Virus record (IMG/VR): IMGVR_UViG_3300027852_000159
Location: 1-25,479 of that record
Direction: 5' to 3' (one strand)
Source of the DNA: a virus
Length of the DNA stretch: 25,479 nucleotides
The position numbers and the translations under genes were made by a program. The notes beneath the pieces were generated by a model. It made no database searches and was not told the DNA's origin. It was given only the letters and a program-made list of their open reading frames with translations. Of this stretch, positions 13,533-19,449 are shown in pieces. How positions within the stretch are numbered: position 1 is the first letter of the stretch; each line of letters starts with the position of its first letter.

Positions 13533-13668
13533 CCAGAAGTTTGAAACTGAAAAGTTTATATGTCCTAAGTGCGGGGAGGATTTAGTAGAAAGTATAGGGT
13601 GGGGTTTAGGATTCGTTTATGTTATGATTTTTTTGTTTGTGATGTATTGTCTGGGGTTAGCCTGTTAG
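13510..13668 (+). CDS. Zinc ribbon plus membrane anchor, 52 residues
   Basis: GAGAAGGGAG lies directly at the ATG. Residues 1-25 (MKHCVHCDQKFETEKFICPK and CGEDL) are a zinc ribbon with two CxxC knuckles. Residues about 31-52 (GWGLGFVYVMIFLFVMYCLG) are one membrane helix that ends the protein. A cytoplasmic zinc ribbon tethered to the membrane is the result. It stops with TAG immediately before the start of another membrane gene. Function unknown. Confidence 0.6.
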   Translation: MKHCVHCDQKFETEKFICPKCGEDLVESIGWGLGFVYVMIFLFVMYCLGLAC

Positions 13669-13791
13669 ATGAAACTGCTCTGGCGTGTTCTCTGGCGATT
13701 GTTTATGTATGCTGTAGTATGTATTATGTCTGGTATATTCGGACTATGTGTTGGATATATTTTGGGTTTGAAAATAAAATATTGGTGGTGA
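13669..13791 (+). CDS. 40-residue membrane peptide
   Basis: The ATG abuts the previous TAG, so translation is probably coupled, although no separate binding site is clear. A basic, amphipathic start (MKLLWRVLWRLFMYAV) is followed by a hydrophobic helix (VCIMSGIFGLCVGYILGLKI) and a short basic-aromatic tail. It would insert in the inner membrane. Its pairing with the preceding anchored zinc ribbon suggests a joint job, which is inference. A longer frame from 13569 in another register is less well supported. Confidence 0.45.
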   Translation: MKLLWRVLWRLFMYAVVCIMSGIFGLCVGYILGLKIKYWW

Positions 13792-13812
13792 AATTAAAAA
13801 AGGAGAAAGAAA

Positions 13813-14160
13813 ATGGGTCGTTGTTTGACTGATAAAGAAAAATATGGTTTATCTCTTGCAAAATTGGATGAGTTAATCGATTCTATGCCGAATCCTGATT
13901 TTTTTTTCGTAGAATGTAGTATGAAAAAGTTGATAGGTCATTTTGGCTCTTGGGTTCGGGTTCAAGTCGCTTTCTATGATTTTATCTTTGAGGTGTCTCT
14001 GAAAATGTGTGTGGGATGTACTAATCAACAGATGGTTGCTGGATTTGCTGATGGAGAAGATTTTTATGAGGATGCTGTAGAGGTGATTGAAGCTAAATTC
14101 AAGACTTTTGATGAAGCGTGGGAGGCTTTTAAACAATCAGTGATTGGCGTATCATGTTAG
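13813..14160 (+). CDS. Hypothetical 115-residue protein
   Basis: AAAAGGAGAAAGAAA precedes the ATG. The sequence is mixed alpha/beta, with a helical start (TDKEKYGLSLAKLDELIDSM) and an acidic C-terminal helix (FKTFDEAWEAFKQSVIGV). The ATG of the HNH-like gene lies 7 bases before its end. No family was recognised. Confidence 0.65.
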   Translation: MGRCLTDKEKYGLSLAKLDELIDSMPNPDFFFVECSMKKLIGHFGSWVRVQVAFYDFIFEVSLKMCVGCTNQQMVAGFADGEDFYEDAVEVIEAKFKTFDEAWEAFKQSVIGVSC

Positions 14161-14507
14161 ATGGAAATTTTAATGTGAAATGTAAATATTGCGGTAATCC
14201 AGCAACTGAAGAACATCATCGATTCAGTCAGTCAAAATCGAACATAAGGAAATATGGCAGGAAGCTGATAAACGACAAGCGGAACTTGGAAGATGTATGC
14301 TCCGCTTGCAATTCTTCTCATGCGGTTGTTAAGTCGATCAATGATCGGGAATTTTGTAGGGAGTTGGATATTATGAAGTGTATTTACTGTGCTTGTTATT
14401 TGAAGGGTGGTTGTGTTGTCGTTGAAAATCAATTCCCTGATGCTGAATCATGCAGGTTTTTTATATTCTCTCTGGATAAGTATAGCGCTAGTCCAAAACT
14501 GAACTGA
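14154..14507 (+). CDS. HNH-like endonuclease or zinc-binding protein
   Basis: 117 residues; the start overlaps the previous gene by 7 bases. The N-terminal block has KCKYCGN, then EEHHRFSQSKSN, then RNLEDVCSACNSSHA: CxxC, the His-His pair, an Asn and the second CxxC in the order of the zinc-bound HNH fold. A second CIYCACYLKGGC lies further on and is unusual. HNH proteins often stand near the terminase and assist packaging; here the terminase is 2.4 kb away, beyond a minus-strand island. A nuclease role is likely but not certain. Its stop abuts the stop of the convergent gene at 14508. Confidence 0.6.
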   Translation: MLDGNFNVKCKYCGNPATEEHHRFSQSKSNIRKYGRKLINDKRNLEDVCSACNSSHAVVKSINDREFCRELDIMKCIYCACYLKGGCVVVENQFPDAESCRFFIFSLDKYSASPKLN

Positions 14508-14624
14508 TTATATCGATACGAGCAAGAACATACACCATAAGGCAATTATACACAATGTGAACGAGGGCATACACCAAAAGGCAATAGTATATAATATAAA
14601 TGTCGTAAAGCGAATGTTTGCCAT
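14508..14624 (-). CDS. 38-residue hydrophobic peptide
   Basis: On the minus strand, AAAAGGAGAAAATC precedes the ATG at 14624. The product is almost wholly hydrophobic and contains a near-repeat: TIAFWCM and then IALWCM, coded by two imperfect copies of a roughly 45-bp unit. It would span the membrane once or twice. The size and makeup resemble small phage membrane or type I toxin-like peptides, but no antitoxin RNA was identified. Its stop abuts the stop of the convergent HNH-like gene. A 74-codon frame in another register covers the same DNA and is less supported. Confidence 0.5.
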   Translation of the reverse strand: MANIRFTTFILYTIAFWCMPSFTLCIIALWCMFLLVSI

Positions 14625-14639
14625 GATTTTCTCCTTTTA

Positions 14640-14680
14640 TTTTTTTGCCCCTGCCTTCAAGGAAAGCAAGGGTAAAAAAA
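14640..14680 (-). repeat. Intergenic hairpin repeat, copy 1
   Basis: On the minus strand a 7-base U run, CCCUUGC, a loop, GCAGGGG and a 7-base A run form a stem of about 14 pairs. A second copy lies at 15653-15694. Each copy separates two minus-strand genes, directly after one stop and before the ribosome binding site of the next. The T run is in the 5' arm, not after the stem, so this is not a normal terminator. mRNA protection or RNase III processing are alternatives. Confidence 0.5.
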
Positions 14681-15031
14681 CTATTTTTCTTCATTCTCAA
14701 AATAGCTGTCAATTTCTGCCTCTACTTCCTTGCTCTCTTCCAATTGCGCCTTGACTGCTTCCTTGATTTCCTTATACAACTCAAATATCTGCTTCATAGT
14801 CATTTCATGAATCAAAATTTTCTCTCCACAATTTTTCATGAAATCTTGGCAACTATTTGTAATAAAATCATAATCCCTACCTGCACTGTATTTTATGCTG
14901 CTATAACAATCGTTATACCCAGGATCCCCAGTACAACTTCCACACCATTCGTCCTCTTCCCGTGGGGTCTCAACTCCTTCTACTTTCCTCATTTCCTCAT
15001 GAATTTTTCTGATTAAATCTTTTTTGGTCAT
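14681..15031 (-). CDS. Hypothetical 116-residue Cys-containing protein
   Basis: The ATG at 15031 (minus) follows ACAAGGAGAGAATATC. The N-terminal part is acidic and helical (MTKKDLIRKIHEEMRKVEGV). The centre has several Cys (WCGSCTGDPGYNDC, and later SCQDFMKNCGE), perhaps a metal site. The C-terminus is a long charged helix (MTMKQIFELYKEIKEAVKAQ). It is the longest intact gene of the minus-strand island. Function unknown. Confidence 0.7.
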   Translation of the reverse strand: MTKKDLIRKIHEEMRKVEGVETPREEDEWCGSCTGDPGYNDCYSSIKYSAGRDYDFITNSCQDFMKNCGEKILIHEMTMKQIFELYKEIKEAVKAQLEESKEVEAEIDSYFENEEK

Positions 15032-15062
15032 GATATTCTCTCCTTGTATCTTTTTTTTGATT

Positions 15063-15104
15063 TGTGGGCGCTGGAATCGAACCAGCGCTTAAACCGTTCC
15101 CACG
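15063..15104 (-). other. tRNA acceptor/T-arm-like mini-element (42 nt)
   Basis: On the minus strand, GCTGG TTCGATT CCAGC forms a 5-bp stem with a 7-base loop that has every invariant of a tRNA T-arm (G53, T54, T55, C56, A58, C61). It is followed by GCCCACA in the acceptor position. Eleven bases before the T-arm stands CGTGGGA, which pairs with GCCCACA in the correct register at five of seven positions. D-arm and anticodon arm are missing, so it is no functional tRNA. It may be a deletion remnant of a tRNA, the core of an attachment site in a tRNA 3' end, or a tRNA-like fold of the mRNA. It lies in the gap between two minus-strand genes. Confidence 0.5.
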
Positions 15105-15108
15105 CGAA

Positions 15109-15399
15109 TTAAAAATCTTGAATAATTATGCTTGTGGAGCTTTGAATTACGGTGGTGTTTTCTTCTAGCTCTTCAAGCGTTGTGATGTCCGGGTGTTCTT
15201 TTGTGATTTCTTCCATATCTTCATATTCAGAATATTCACAACAAAAAGCGATAACATCAAGTTCAATCTACTTACCTGTATTTTCTTCAAGCTCTTCAAG
15301 ATAATCAAACAGCGCCTTAAGTCCGTCGTATGAAAAGTTGTCTGGTCTGATCTTGCGAAATGCGTCTTGAAAGTCGTGTGATGTGATTGTTTGTATCAT
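15109..15399 (-). pseudogene. Conserved small phage protein with an in-frame TAG
   Basis: On the minus strand the frame from ATG at 15399 to TAA at 15109 holds 95 codons and one TAG (15268-15270) after residue 43. Before it is FSYDGLKALFDYLEELEENT; after it IELDVIAFCCEYSEYEDMEE. This is recognised as a widespread uncharacterised phage family in which the interrupted place reads T-G-E/D-E-I-E-L-D-V-I-A. A single GAG to TAG change would explain it, and the rest of the frame is intact. The protein is either truncated to 43 residues, or TAG is read through. The binding site is GGAGCAAAACC. Confidence 0.75.
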
Positions 15400-15448
15400 G
15401 GTTTTGCTCCTTTTTTTAATTTTTTTGTTGCTTTTTTATTTCCCCTTT

Positions 15449-15631
15449 TTATAATGGTTGAACTGGGGAAAAGATGCCTTCTTGACCTCGGTATTGTCTG
15501 AGTCGATACATACAGAATCGAGGTGATAGCATTATTTCACCGGTGCGGGTGAAGTCTGCTATTTCTTTGTTGGTTAAGCTGTAGAGTGTACGCTCTGAAA
15601 CTTTCGACTTGTAAGTGTAAAATTTTTTCAT
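15449..15631 (-). CDS. Hypothetical 60-residue basic protein
   Basis: AAAAAAGGAGAAAACATC lies before the ATG at 15631 (minus). The N-terminus is basic and aromatic (MKKFYTYKSKVSERTLYSLT), and the middle holds several Arg (RFCMYRLRQYRGQEG). It may bind nucleic acid. It is preceded by hairpin repeat copy 2 and lies second in the island operon. Confidence 0.6.
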   Translation of the reverse strand: MKKFYTYKSKVSERTLYSLTNKEIADFTRTGEIMLSPRFCMYRLRQYRGQEGIFSPVQPL

Positions 15632-15652
15632 GATGTTTTCTCCTTTTTTAAT

Positions 15653-15694
15653 TTTATTGCCCCTGTCTTCAATCAGAAAGCAAGGGTAAAAAAA
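15653..15694 (-). repeat. Intergenic hairpin repeat, copy 2
   Basis: The same plan as copy 1: on the minus strand a 7-base U run, CCCUUG, a loop, CAGGGG and an A-rich arm. The loop differs, and the inner stem (UUUC with GAAG) is kept although the bases between have changed. It lies directly after the stop of the 51-residue gene and before the binding site of the 60-residue gene. Conservation of the arms with a changed loop suggests that the structure matters. Confidence 0.5.
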
Positions 15695-15850
15695 TTAAAT
15701 GATTATTTCATATGTTTTGCCAAAAAGTACAATCTCGATCAATTCAGGTGGTTGGCAAAAGGTTTCTAAATATTCTTCTCTCGTTTTTGGTGTCCAGTAT
15801 TTTTTGGCTTGTTCTGGTAGTTGATCGTATGATGGCTGGTTTAATGCCAT
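15695..15850 (-). CDS. Hypothetical 51-residue protein
   Basis: First gene of the minus-strand island. AAGGAGAAAAGAAC precedes the ATG at 15850, and a sigma70-like promoter ends about 40 bases upstream. The protein begins MALNQPSYDQLPEQAKKYWT and ends IEIVLFGKTYEIII. The middle is helical (KTREEYLETFCQPPEL). No family was recognised. The short distance to the promoter supports the assignment. Confidence 0.65.
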   Translation of the reverse strand: MALNQPSYDQLPEQAKKYWTPKTREEYLETFCQPPELIEIVLFGKTYEIII

Positions 15851-15889
15851 GTTCTTTTCTCCTTGTTTGATTTTGTTGCTTTCAATAGG

Positions 15890-15918
15890 ACAATACTAAT
15901 TATCGTTGTGTTTGTCAA
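15890..15918 (-). promoter_or_regulatory. Sigma70-like promoter of the minus-strand island
   Basis: On the minus strand TTGACA (6 of 6; plus-strand positions 15913-15918) is followed after exactly 17 bases by TATTGT (4 of 6; 15890-15895). The first gene begins about 40 bases downstream. It is well placed to drive all five genes down to 14508, in the direction opposite to the early and late genes. Confidence 0.7.
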
Positions 15919-16165
15919 GTCTTTTTTAGGAAAAAAGTAGTTAATAGAGAAAAAAGTTATAAAAAGGAGAAAGCTGCGATAAAGCTCATGCGAGAATCAA
16001 CGTACAGCTTGATTGTGAAAGCTCCTTGACATATTACTATAGAAGCATTAGAGATGTTAGAGAGTGTGGGAAAAAAGTTGCAAAGATAGGATGTATCAAG
16101 TAGTATATAGTAGTTAGTCTGCATTTAAGGAAGAGAGCGGTAATCTTGCATCAGGGAGCGCTTGA
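15919..16165 (+). other. Gene-poor stretch with decayed reading frames
   Basis: No intact gene with a binding site was found. A plus-strand frame starting at an ATG near 15988 reads for 13 codons, meets TGA, then continues open for about 20 more codons (HITIEALEMLESVGKKLQR) before TAG, which looks like the remains of a gene. A TTGACA occurs at 16026-16031, but no acceptable -10 box lies 16-18 bases away. AGCT-containing short repeats occur near 15972-16022. No other structure was recognised. Confidence 0.3.
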
Positions 16166-16324
16166 ATGGTTGGTAACTATCAAAGAAGAAAAGCAAGAGA
16201 GAGAATAAAGACTTTCCGAACAAGAGTTAGCGCCAAGAAAAACCATGAAGCTCCTGAAAAACCAAGAGAAATAAGTTTGTTAGAATGGATAGAAGCGAAA
16301 GCAGACAAAACAGGTGATAATTGA
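16166..16324 (+). CDS. 52-residue basic protein
   Basis: GGGAG lies seven bases before the ATG. The N-terminal half is strongly basic (MVGNYQRRKARERIKTFRTR) and could bind nucleic acid. The C-terminus is acidic (LLEWIEAKADKTGDN). The stop overlaps the TTG start of the next microgene (ATTGA). It lies between the minus-strand island and the terminase. No family was recognised. Confidence 0.45.
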   Translation: MVGNYQRRKARERIKTFRTRVSAKKNHEAPEKPREISLLEWIEAKADKTGDN

Positions 16325-16407
16325 GAGTGACTGAAAGAACCTTTTTAACTCTTCTTTACTTCATAGCAATAGCCTTGATTCTGTTTTACATGATTATAAA
16401 AGAGTAA
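16321..16407 (+). CDS. 28-residue single-span membrane peptide (TTG start)
   Basis: AGGTG about four bases before the TTG and a 4-base overlap with the preceding stop support coupled translation. RVTERTFLTLLYFIAIALIL then FYMIIKE is one membrane helix with a charged N-terminal end and a short tail. The size would suit a small membrane regulator or lysis-related peptide; nothing decides. TTG use and short length keep the confidence low. Confidence 0.4.
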   Translation: MRVTERTFLTLLYFIAIALILFYMIIKE

Positions 16408-16430
16408 GGAAGAACTATTGGGAAAGTTGG

Positions 16431-16516
16431 TTGAATGGGAAAATTATATTAAATGGGGAAAATACAACTGGTTAAATCGGGGAATTGCAACTGGTTAAAT
16501 CGGGGAATTAGTTTTT
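16431..16516. repeat. 23-bp tandem direct repeats (iteron-like)
   Basis: Units start at 16449, 16472 and 16495, exactly 23 bases apart: TTAAATSGGGAA, then a variable 4-5 bases, then CAACTGG (the last unit lacks this end). Units 2 and 3 agree over TTAAATCGGGGAATT. A degenerate unit (TTGAATGGGAAAA) begins at 16431. They lie about 125 bases upstream of the late promoter. Candidate roles are binding of a late regulator, terminase recognition (pac), or replication. The repeats are seen; the role is inferred. Confidence 0.6.
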
Positions 16517-16639
16517 ATCTCTTGTTTGTCTACCCATAGAATATTTCGATAGTTACTATTTAAATTTTAGATGTGTGTTTATTTATGTATCCGATTATAG
16601 TTATGGTTGGTAATGTGACATAAGATATGTTATCGGAAG

Positions 16640-16668
16640 TTGACAGTGCATGTGTATATTGTTATACT
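16640..16668 (+). promoter_or_regulatory. Sigma70-like promoter for packaging and virion genes
   Basis: TTGACA (6 of 6, 16640-16645) and TATACT (5 of 6, 16663-16668) with a 17-base spacer are close to consensus. Transcription would start near 16675, about 200 bases before the terminase small subunit. It is the strongest plus-strand promoter seen in the window and could be used by the host polymerase without a phage sigma factor. Confidence 0.75.
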
Positions 16669-16876
16669 ATAGTAAAGTGGTGTAGTATTATTTTTTTAGA
16701 TATGTTGGATGTGTGATGTTGAGGATTGATATAGTTTTATATGCGCATATATATCTAAACAAATAGTGGAAGATGTGCATTTATGTTTGTTTTGTATGGG
16801 GGGCAAGGTCATGTTTTCTGGCCATAATGTGTATAACTTCCCTCAATAAATTTCCGAAACACAGAATGGTTTTTTT
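16669..16876 (+). other. Untranslated leader of the late operon
   Basis: About 200 bases lie between the late promoter and the small terminase gene, with no gene of normal quality. A 14-codon frame at 16783-16827 has no binding site. A G6 run occurs near 16798, and palindromic ATGCGCAT is at 16741-16748. No Shine-Dalgarno sequence precedes the ATG at 16877; TTTTTTT does. A regulatory RNA structure could sit here but none was convincing by eye. Confidence 0.4.
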
Positions 16877-17347
16877 ATGGAAGATGTTAGTGTTTATTTC
16901 CCGGATTTACCGGAGGTAGATTCGAGTGAGGTTTACGAGTTGCCTGAGGGTTCTGGTTCGGAGCATTTTCGTGGTCGTGGTAGGGTTATTGCGATTGAGT
17001 ATTTTTTGGAGTTAGATGAGAAGGGTTTGTCGCAGTCGCAGATTGCTACTTTATTGGGTTGTAGTAGGATGACGGTTAATCGACGGTTGAAGAAGGCTGA
17101 TTTGGCGGGGTTGCGTCGTTTTAAGAAGCATGAGCCTGATGTTTTGTCTCATCAGCGTCGGCGGATAATTGATAAGATAACGGATGAGGATTTGGCGGAT
17201 GCTGGTTTGCGAGAGAAGGTGTCTTCGTATCAGATGTTGTTAAATTCGGAGCGTTTGTTGACTGATAAGAGTACGTCGAATGTTCACACGGTGCATTCGG
17301 ATGTTGCGAAGTTGAAGGAGTTAGATGCAGGAACGAAGGGAGATTGA
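16877..17347 (+). CDS. terS: Terminase small subunit (helix-turn-helix DNA recognition)
   Basis: 156 residues. The segment KGLSQSQIATLLGCSRMTVN followed by RRLKK is a clear helix-turn-helix, as used by small terminase subunits to find the packaging site. A basic linker and a C-terminal acidic-helical part follow (SYQMLLNSERLLTDKSTSNV). It precedes and overlaps the large subunit, which supports the name. No Shine-Dalgarno sequence lies before the ATG, unlike nearly all genes here. All 11 lysines use AAG and the coding strand is very rich in G and T, which also marks it off from its neighbours. An unrelated regulator in this position is the alternative. Confidence 0.75.
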   Translation: MEDVSVYFPDLPEVDSSEVYELPEGSGSEHFRGRGRVIAIEYFLELDEKGLSQSQIATLLGCSRMTVNRRLKKADLAGLRRFKKHEPDVLSHQRRRIIDKITDEDLADAGLREKVSSYQMLLNSERLLTDKSTSNVHTVHSDVAKLKELDAGTKGD

Positions 17348-18911
17348 GGATCGGTTAGAGCGTAAGCGTGGGGAAAATTTGACGTTTTTTTTTGAGCCTT
17401 ATCCTTGGCAGTTGGGTGCTTTGGGTGTGGTTCGGGAGAAGTCGATAGTTCCTTGTTTGAGTTCTAATAAGATAGGGAAGACTGCGTTTGGATGTAATGT
17501 TGTAATTTCGTGGGTCTTGGGTTATGAGCCTTGGAATTATGTTGATGAGTCGGATGAGGATGCGGTTGAGGTTGAGGGTTATTTTTACAGGAATTCGAGT
17601 TTAGGGATTGAGCCTCCGGTTGATATAGTTATTACTGGTGAAGATTGGAAGATGCACATAGGCCAGACGCTTATCCGTGAGTTAAAGAAGTGGTCTCCAA
17701 AGGGTTGGTATACTACTAAGAAGAACGAGCAGGGCATTCAGTATTTGTGGGAGTGGTTTAATGGTTCGACATTTACTTTAATGTGTTACACGCAGGATGA
17801 TAGTTTATTTGAGAGTTCTTTAGTACATGGTGTTTGGGCTGATGAGCCGATACCTAGATCGAAGTATGTAGGTTTGGCACGTGGTTTGATGTTAACGGGC
17901 GGTAAGACGTTATTGACTTTGACGCCGTTGAAGCAGGCTTGGTTGTTGGATGAGTTTGTGTTAAGTGAAAGGGACGATATAGGTGTAGTTTCGAATTTAA
18001 AGATCACTGATAATACGGATTTATACGAACATGACGTTTTGGAGTTGAGGCGTGGTGGTTTAACGGACGAGCAGGTAGAGGAATTTTTTAATAAACTATT
18101 GTGGGATAGTCCGAAGAATTATGTAAGTGACAGGGGTCGCAGGGCTAAGTCTTATTTGAGGGAGTTAACTGACCTTGATTTGAAGTTGAAGATTTTGAAG
18201 TTTGTGGAGGACATTGATCCTTCTGATGTGGGACCGAGATTATTTGGTGAGTTTAAGTCTTTAGTTGGTCGTATTTTAAAGAATTACGATAGTGGTGTTC
18301 ACCTTGTAGAGCCGTTTGAAGTGCCTACAGACTGGCCTGTTGTTGTAATGATAGATGTACATTTGAGTAAGCCTCAGGCGATAAGTTATTGGGCTGTTAA
18401 TAAGCAGGATGTTCATTATTGTATTAAGGAGACATGGGAGAATTTGTCGGCTGAGGAGGTTGCGGATAGTATTATCCGGAGTAAGAAGGTTAATACGTGG
18501 AATATTGAGAATGTTTTTATTGATCCTCTATCTAAGGGGGATAGCGCTTATATGAGGAATATGTTGGGTTCTGATATTAAGGATTCCTTTACTATTATAA
18601 ACGAGAGGTTAGGTCGGGACGGCATGGTTTTGCGGGTAGCCTCAAAAGATAAGGATTCTGGAATAAGGAATATCCAGTCTTACCTGAAGGGAGTAAACGG
18701 ATTGGCGACATGTTATTTATTTAATAATTTAGAGCGACATATTTATGAAATTTTAAGGTGGGTGTATGATGATGACGGCAAGCCTACTAAGGATTCGGAT
18801 GATCATTTTATGGAAAATTGGTATAGATACACGTTGACAGGCTCTAATTACAGCGATTCTGTTAGAGTTCCGTTACCTGCGATGCCTGATCGCCACTGGA
18901 TGAGCTTATAG
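17325..18911 (+). CDS. terL: Terminase large subunit
   Basis: 528 residues from the ATG after AAGGAG, overlapping the small subunit by 23 bases. The ATPase half has a Walker A variant SSNKIGKTA (residues 46-53), preceded by YPWQLGALGV, and Walker B with its catalytic Glu in GVWADEPIPRS. The nuclease half has VVMIDVHLSKPQAISYWAV and NVFIDPLSKGDSAYMRN, the Asp residues of an RNase H-like fold. It cuts concatemers and pumps DNA into the prohead through the portal. The length is normal for headful-type podovirus enzymes. AAG and GAG are preferred over AAA and GAA, as in the small subunit; later genes are more mixed. Confidence 0.9.
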   Translation: MQERREIEDRLERKRGENLTFFFEPYPWQLGALGVVREKSIVPCLSSNKIGKTAFGCNVVISWVLGYEPWNYVDESDEDAVEVEGYFYRNSSLGIEPPVDIVITGEDWKMHIGQTLIRELKKWSPKGWYTTKKNEQGIQYLWEWFNGSTFTLMCYTQDDSLFESSLVHGVWADEPIPRSKYVGLARGLMLTGGKTLLTLTPLKQAWLLDEFVLSERDDIGVVSNLKITDNTDLYEHDVLELRRGGLTDEQVEEFFNKLLWDSPKNYVSDRGRRAKSYLRELTDLDLKLKILKFVEDIDPSDVGPRLFGEFKSLVGRILKNYDSGVHLVEPFEVPTDWPVVVMIDVHLSKPQAISYWAVNKQDVHYCIKETWENLSAEEVADSIIRSKKVNTWNIENVFIDPLSKGDSAYMRNMLGSDIKDSFTIINERLGRDGMVLRVASKDKDSGIRNIQSYLKGVNGLATCYLFNNLERHIYEILRWVYDDDGKPTKDSDDHFMENWYRYTLTGSNYSDSVRVPLPAMPDRHWMSL

Positions 18912-18920
18912 GAAGGAACA

Positions 18921-19445
18921 ATGAAAGAACAGAACGTATATCTTATGATAGGGATTATAGGCAGCGGGAAATCAAGCTGGGCAAAAGATAAGGCAAAAAA
19001 TAATGATAATACAGTAATAATTAACAGAGATTCTTTGCGCCATATGATAAAAGGCGAAGAATATGTTTTCGATGAAAAATATGAAAGAATGATAAGGTAT
19101 AGCGCCTTCTCTTGTTTGCGACATGCTATTGAAGCAAAATTTGATGTCATAATAGATGAATCAAACATAAGTATGGAAAAAAGAATGGTGTGGCTTGATG
19201 TCATTGAACGTAGTATAACGCCGAATACAGTAAAAGTTACATACGTATGGTGTACCGAAATTGAAAGGAATTTAGATTTACGAATGCAATCGCCTAGAGG
19301 ATACTCAAAAAAGAGTTGGAAAGAGGTTTGTGATAAAATGATTGAAAGTTTTGAGCCTCCTACCATAGATGAGCTTCCTCCAAATGGAGATATTATACAA
19401 CACAAAATACCCGAAACTTTAACAGAAGGAGGGGCATGTTCCTGA
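18921..19445 (+). CDS. P-loop polynucleotide kinase-like protein (AAA_33 / T4 Pnk kinase type)
   Basis: 174 residues after AGGAAGGAAC. Walker A is GIIGSGKSS (residues 11-19). INRDSLRHMI matches the INRDD block of T4 Pnk. DVIIDESNISMEKRMVWLDV matches its ISDTNLNPERR region, and LDLRMQSPRG gives the Arg-containing lid. The expected reaction is transfer of a phosphate from ATP to a 5' hydroxyl of RNA or DNA. The 3' phosphatase domain of T4 Pnk is absent. It sits between terminase and portal and uses AAA and GAA codons heavily, unlike the terminase genes, so it looks like an insertion. No RNA ligase was seen in the window. A nucleotide kinase is the alternative. Confidence 0.75.
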   Translation: MKEQNVYLMIGIIGSGKSSWAKDKAKNNDNTVIINRDSLRHMIKGEEYVFDEKYERMIRYSAFSCLRHAIEAKFDVIIDESNISMEKRMVWLDVIERSITPNTVKVTYVWCTEIERNLDLRMQSPRGYSKKSWKEVCDKMIESFEPPTIDELPPNGDIIQHKIPETLTEGGACS

Positions 19446-19449
19446 TCTT

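Noticed and set aside
14640-14680. Ordinary Rho-independent terminator
   Set aside because: The T run is in the 5' arm of the stem on the minus strand, and neither strand has a T run directly after the stem.
15063-15104. Complete tRNA gene on the minus strand
   Set aside because: There is no D-arm or anticodon arm and no room for them between acceptor strand and T-arm; only a tRNA-like element is supported.
11090-15399. Genome-wide stop codon reassignment
   Set aside because: TAG and TAA both end many well-supported genes exactly at overlaps or abutments with the next gene (for example 682, 7058, 13668 and 23336 for TAG), so the two internal stops are local events.
16026-16054. Promoter with TTGACA at 16026
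   Set aside because: No acceptable -10 hexamer 16-18 bases downstream.
16431-16516. CRISPR array
   Set aside because: The repeats are directly adjacent, with no spacers, and no cas genes are near.
16783-16827. 14-residue leader peptide before the terminase
   Set aside because: No ribosome binding site and no coding signature.
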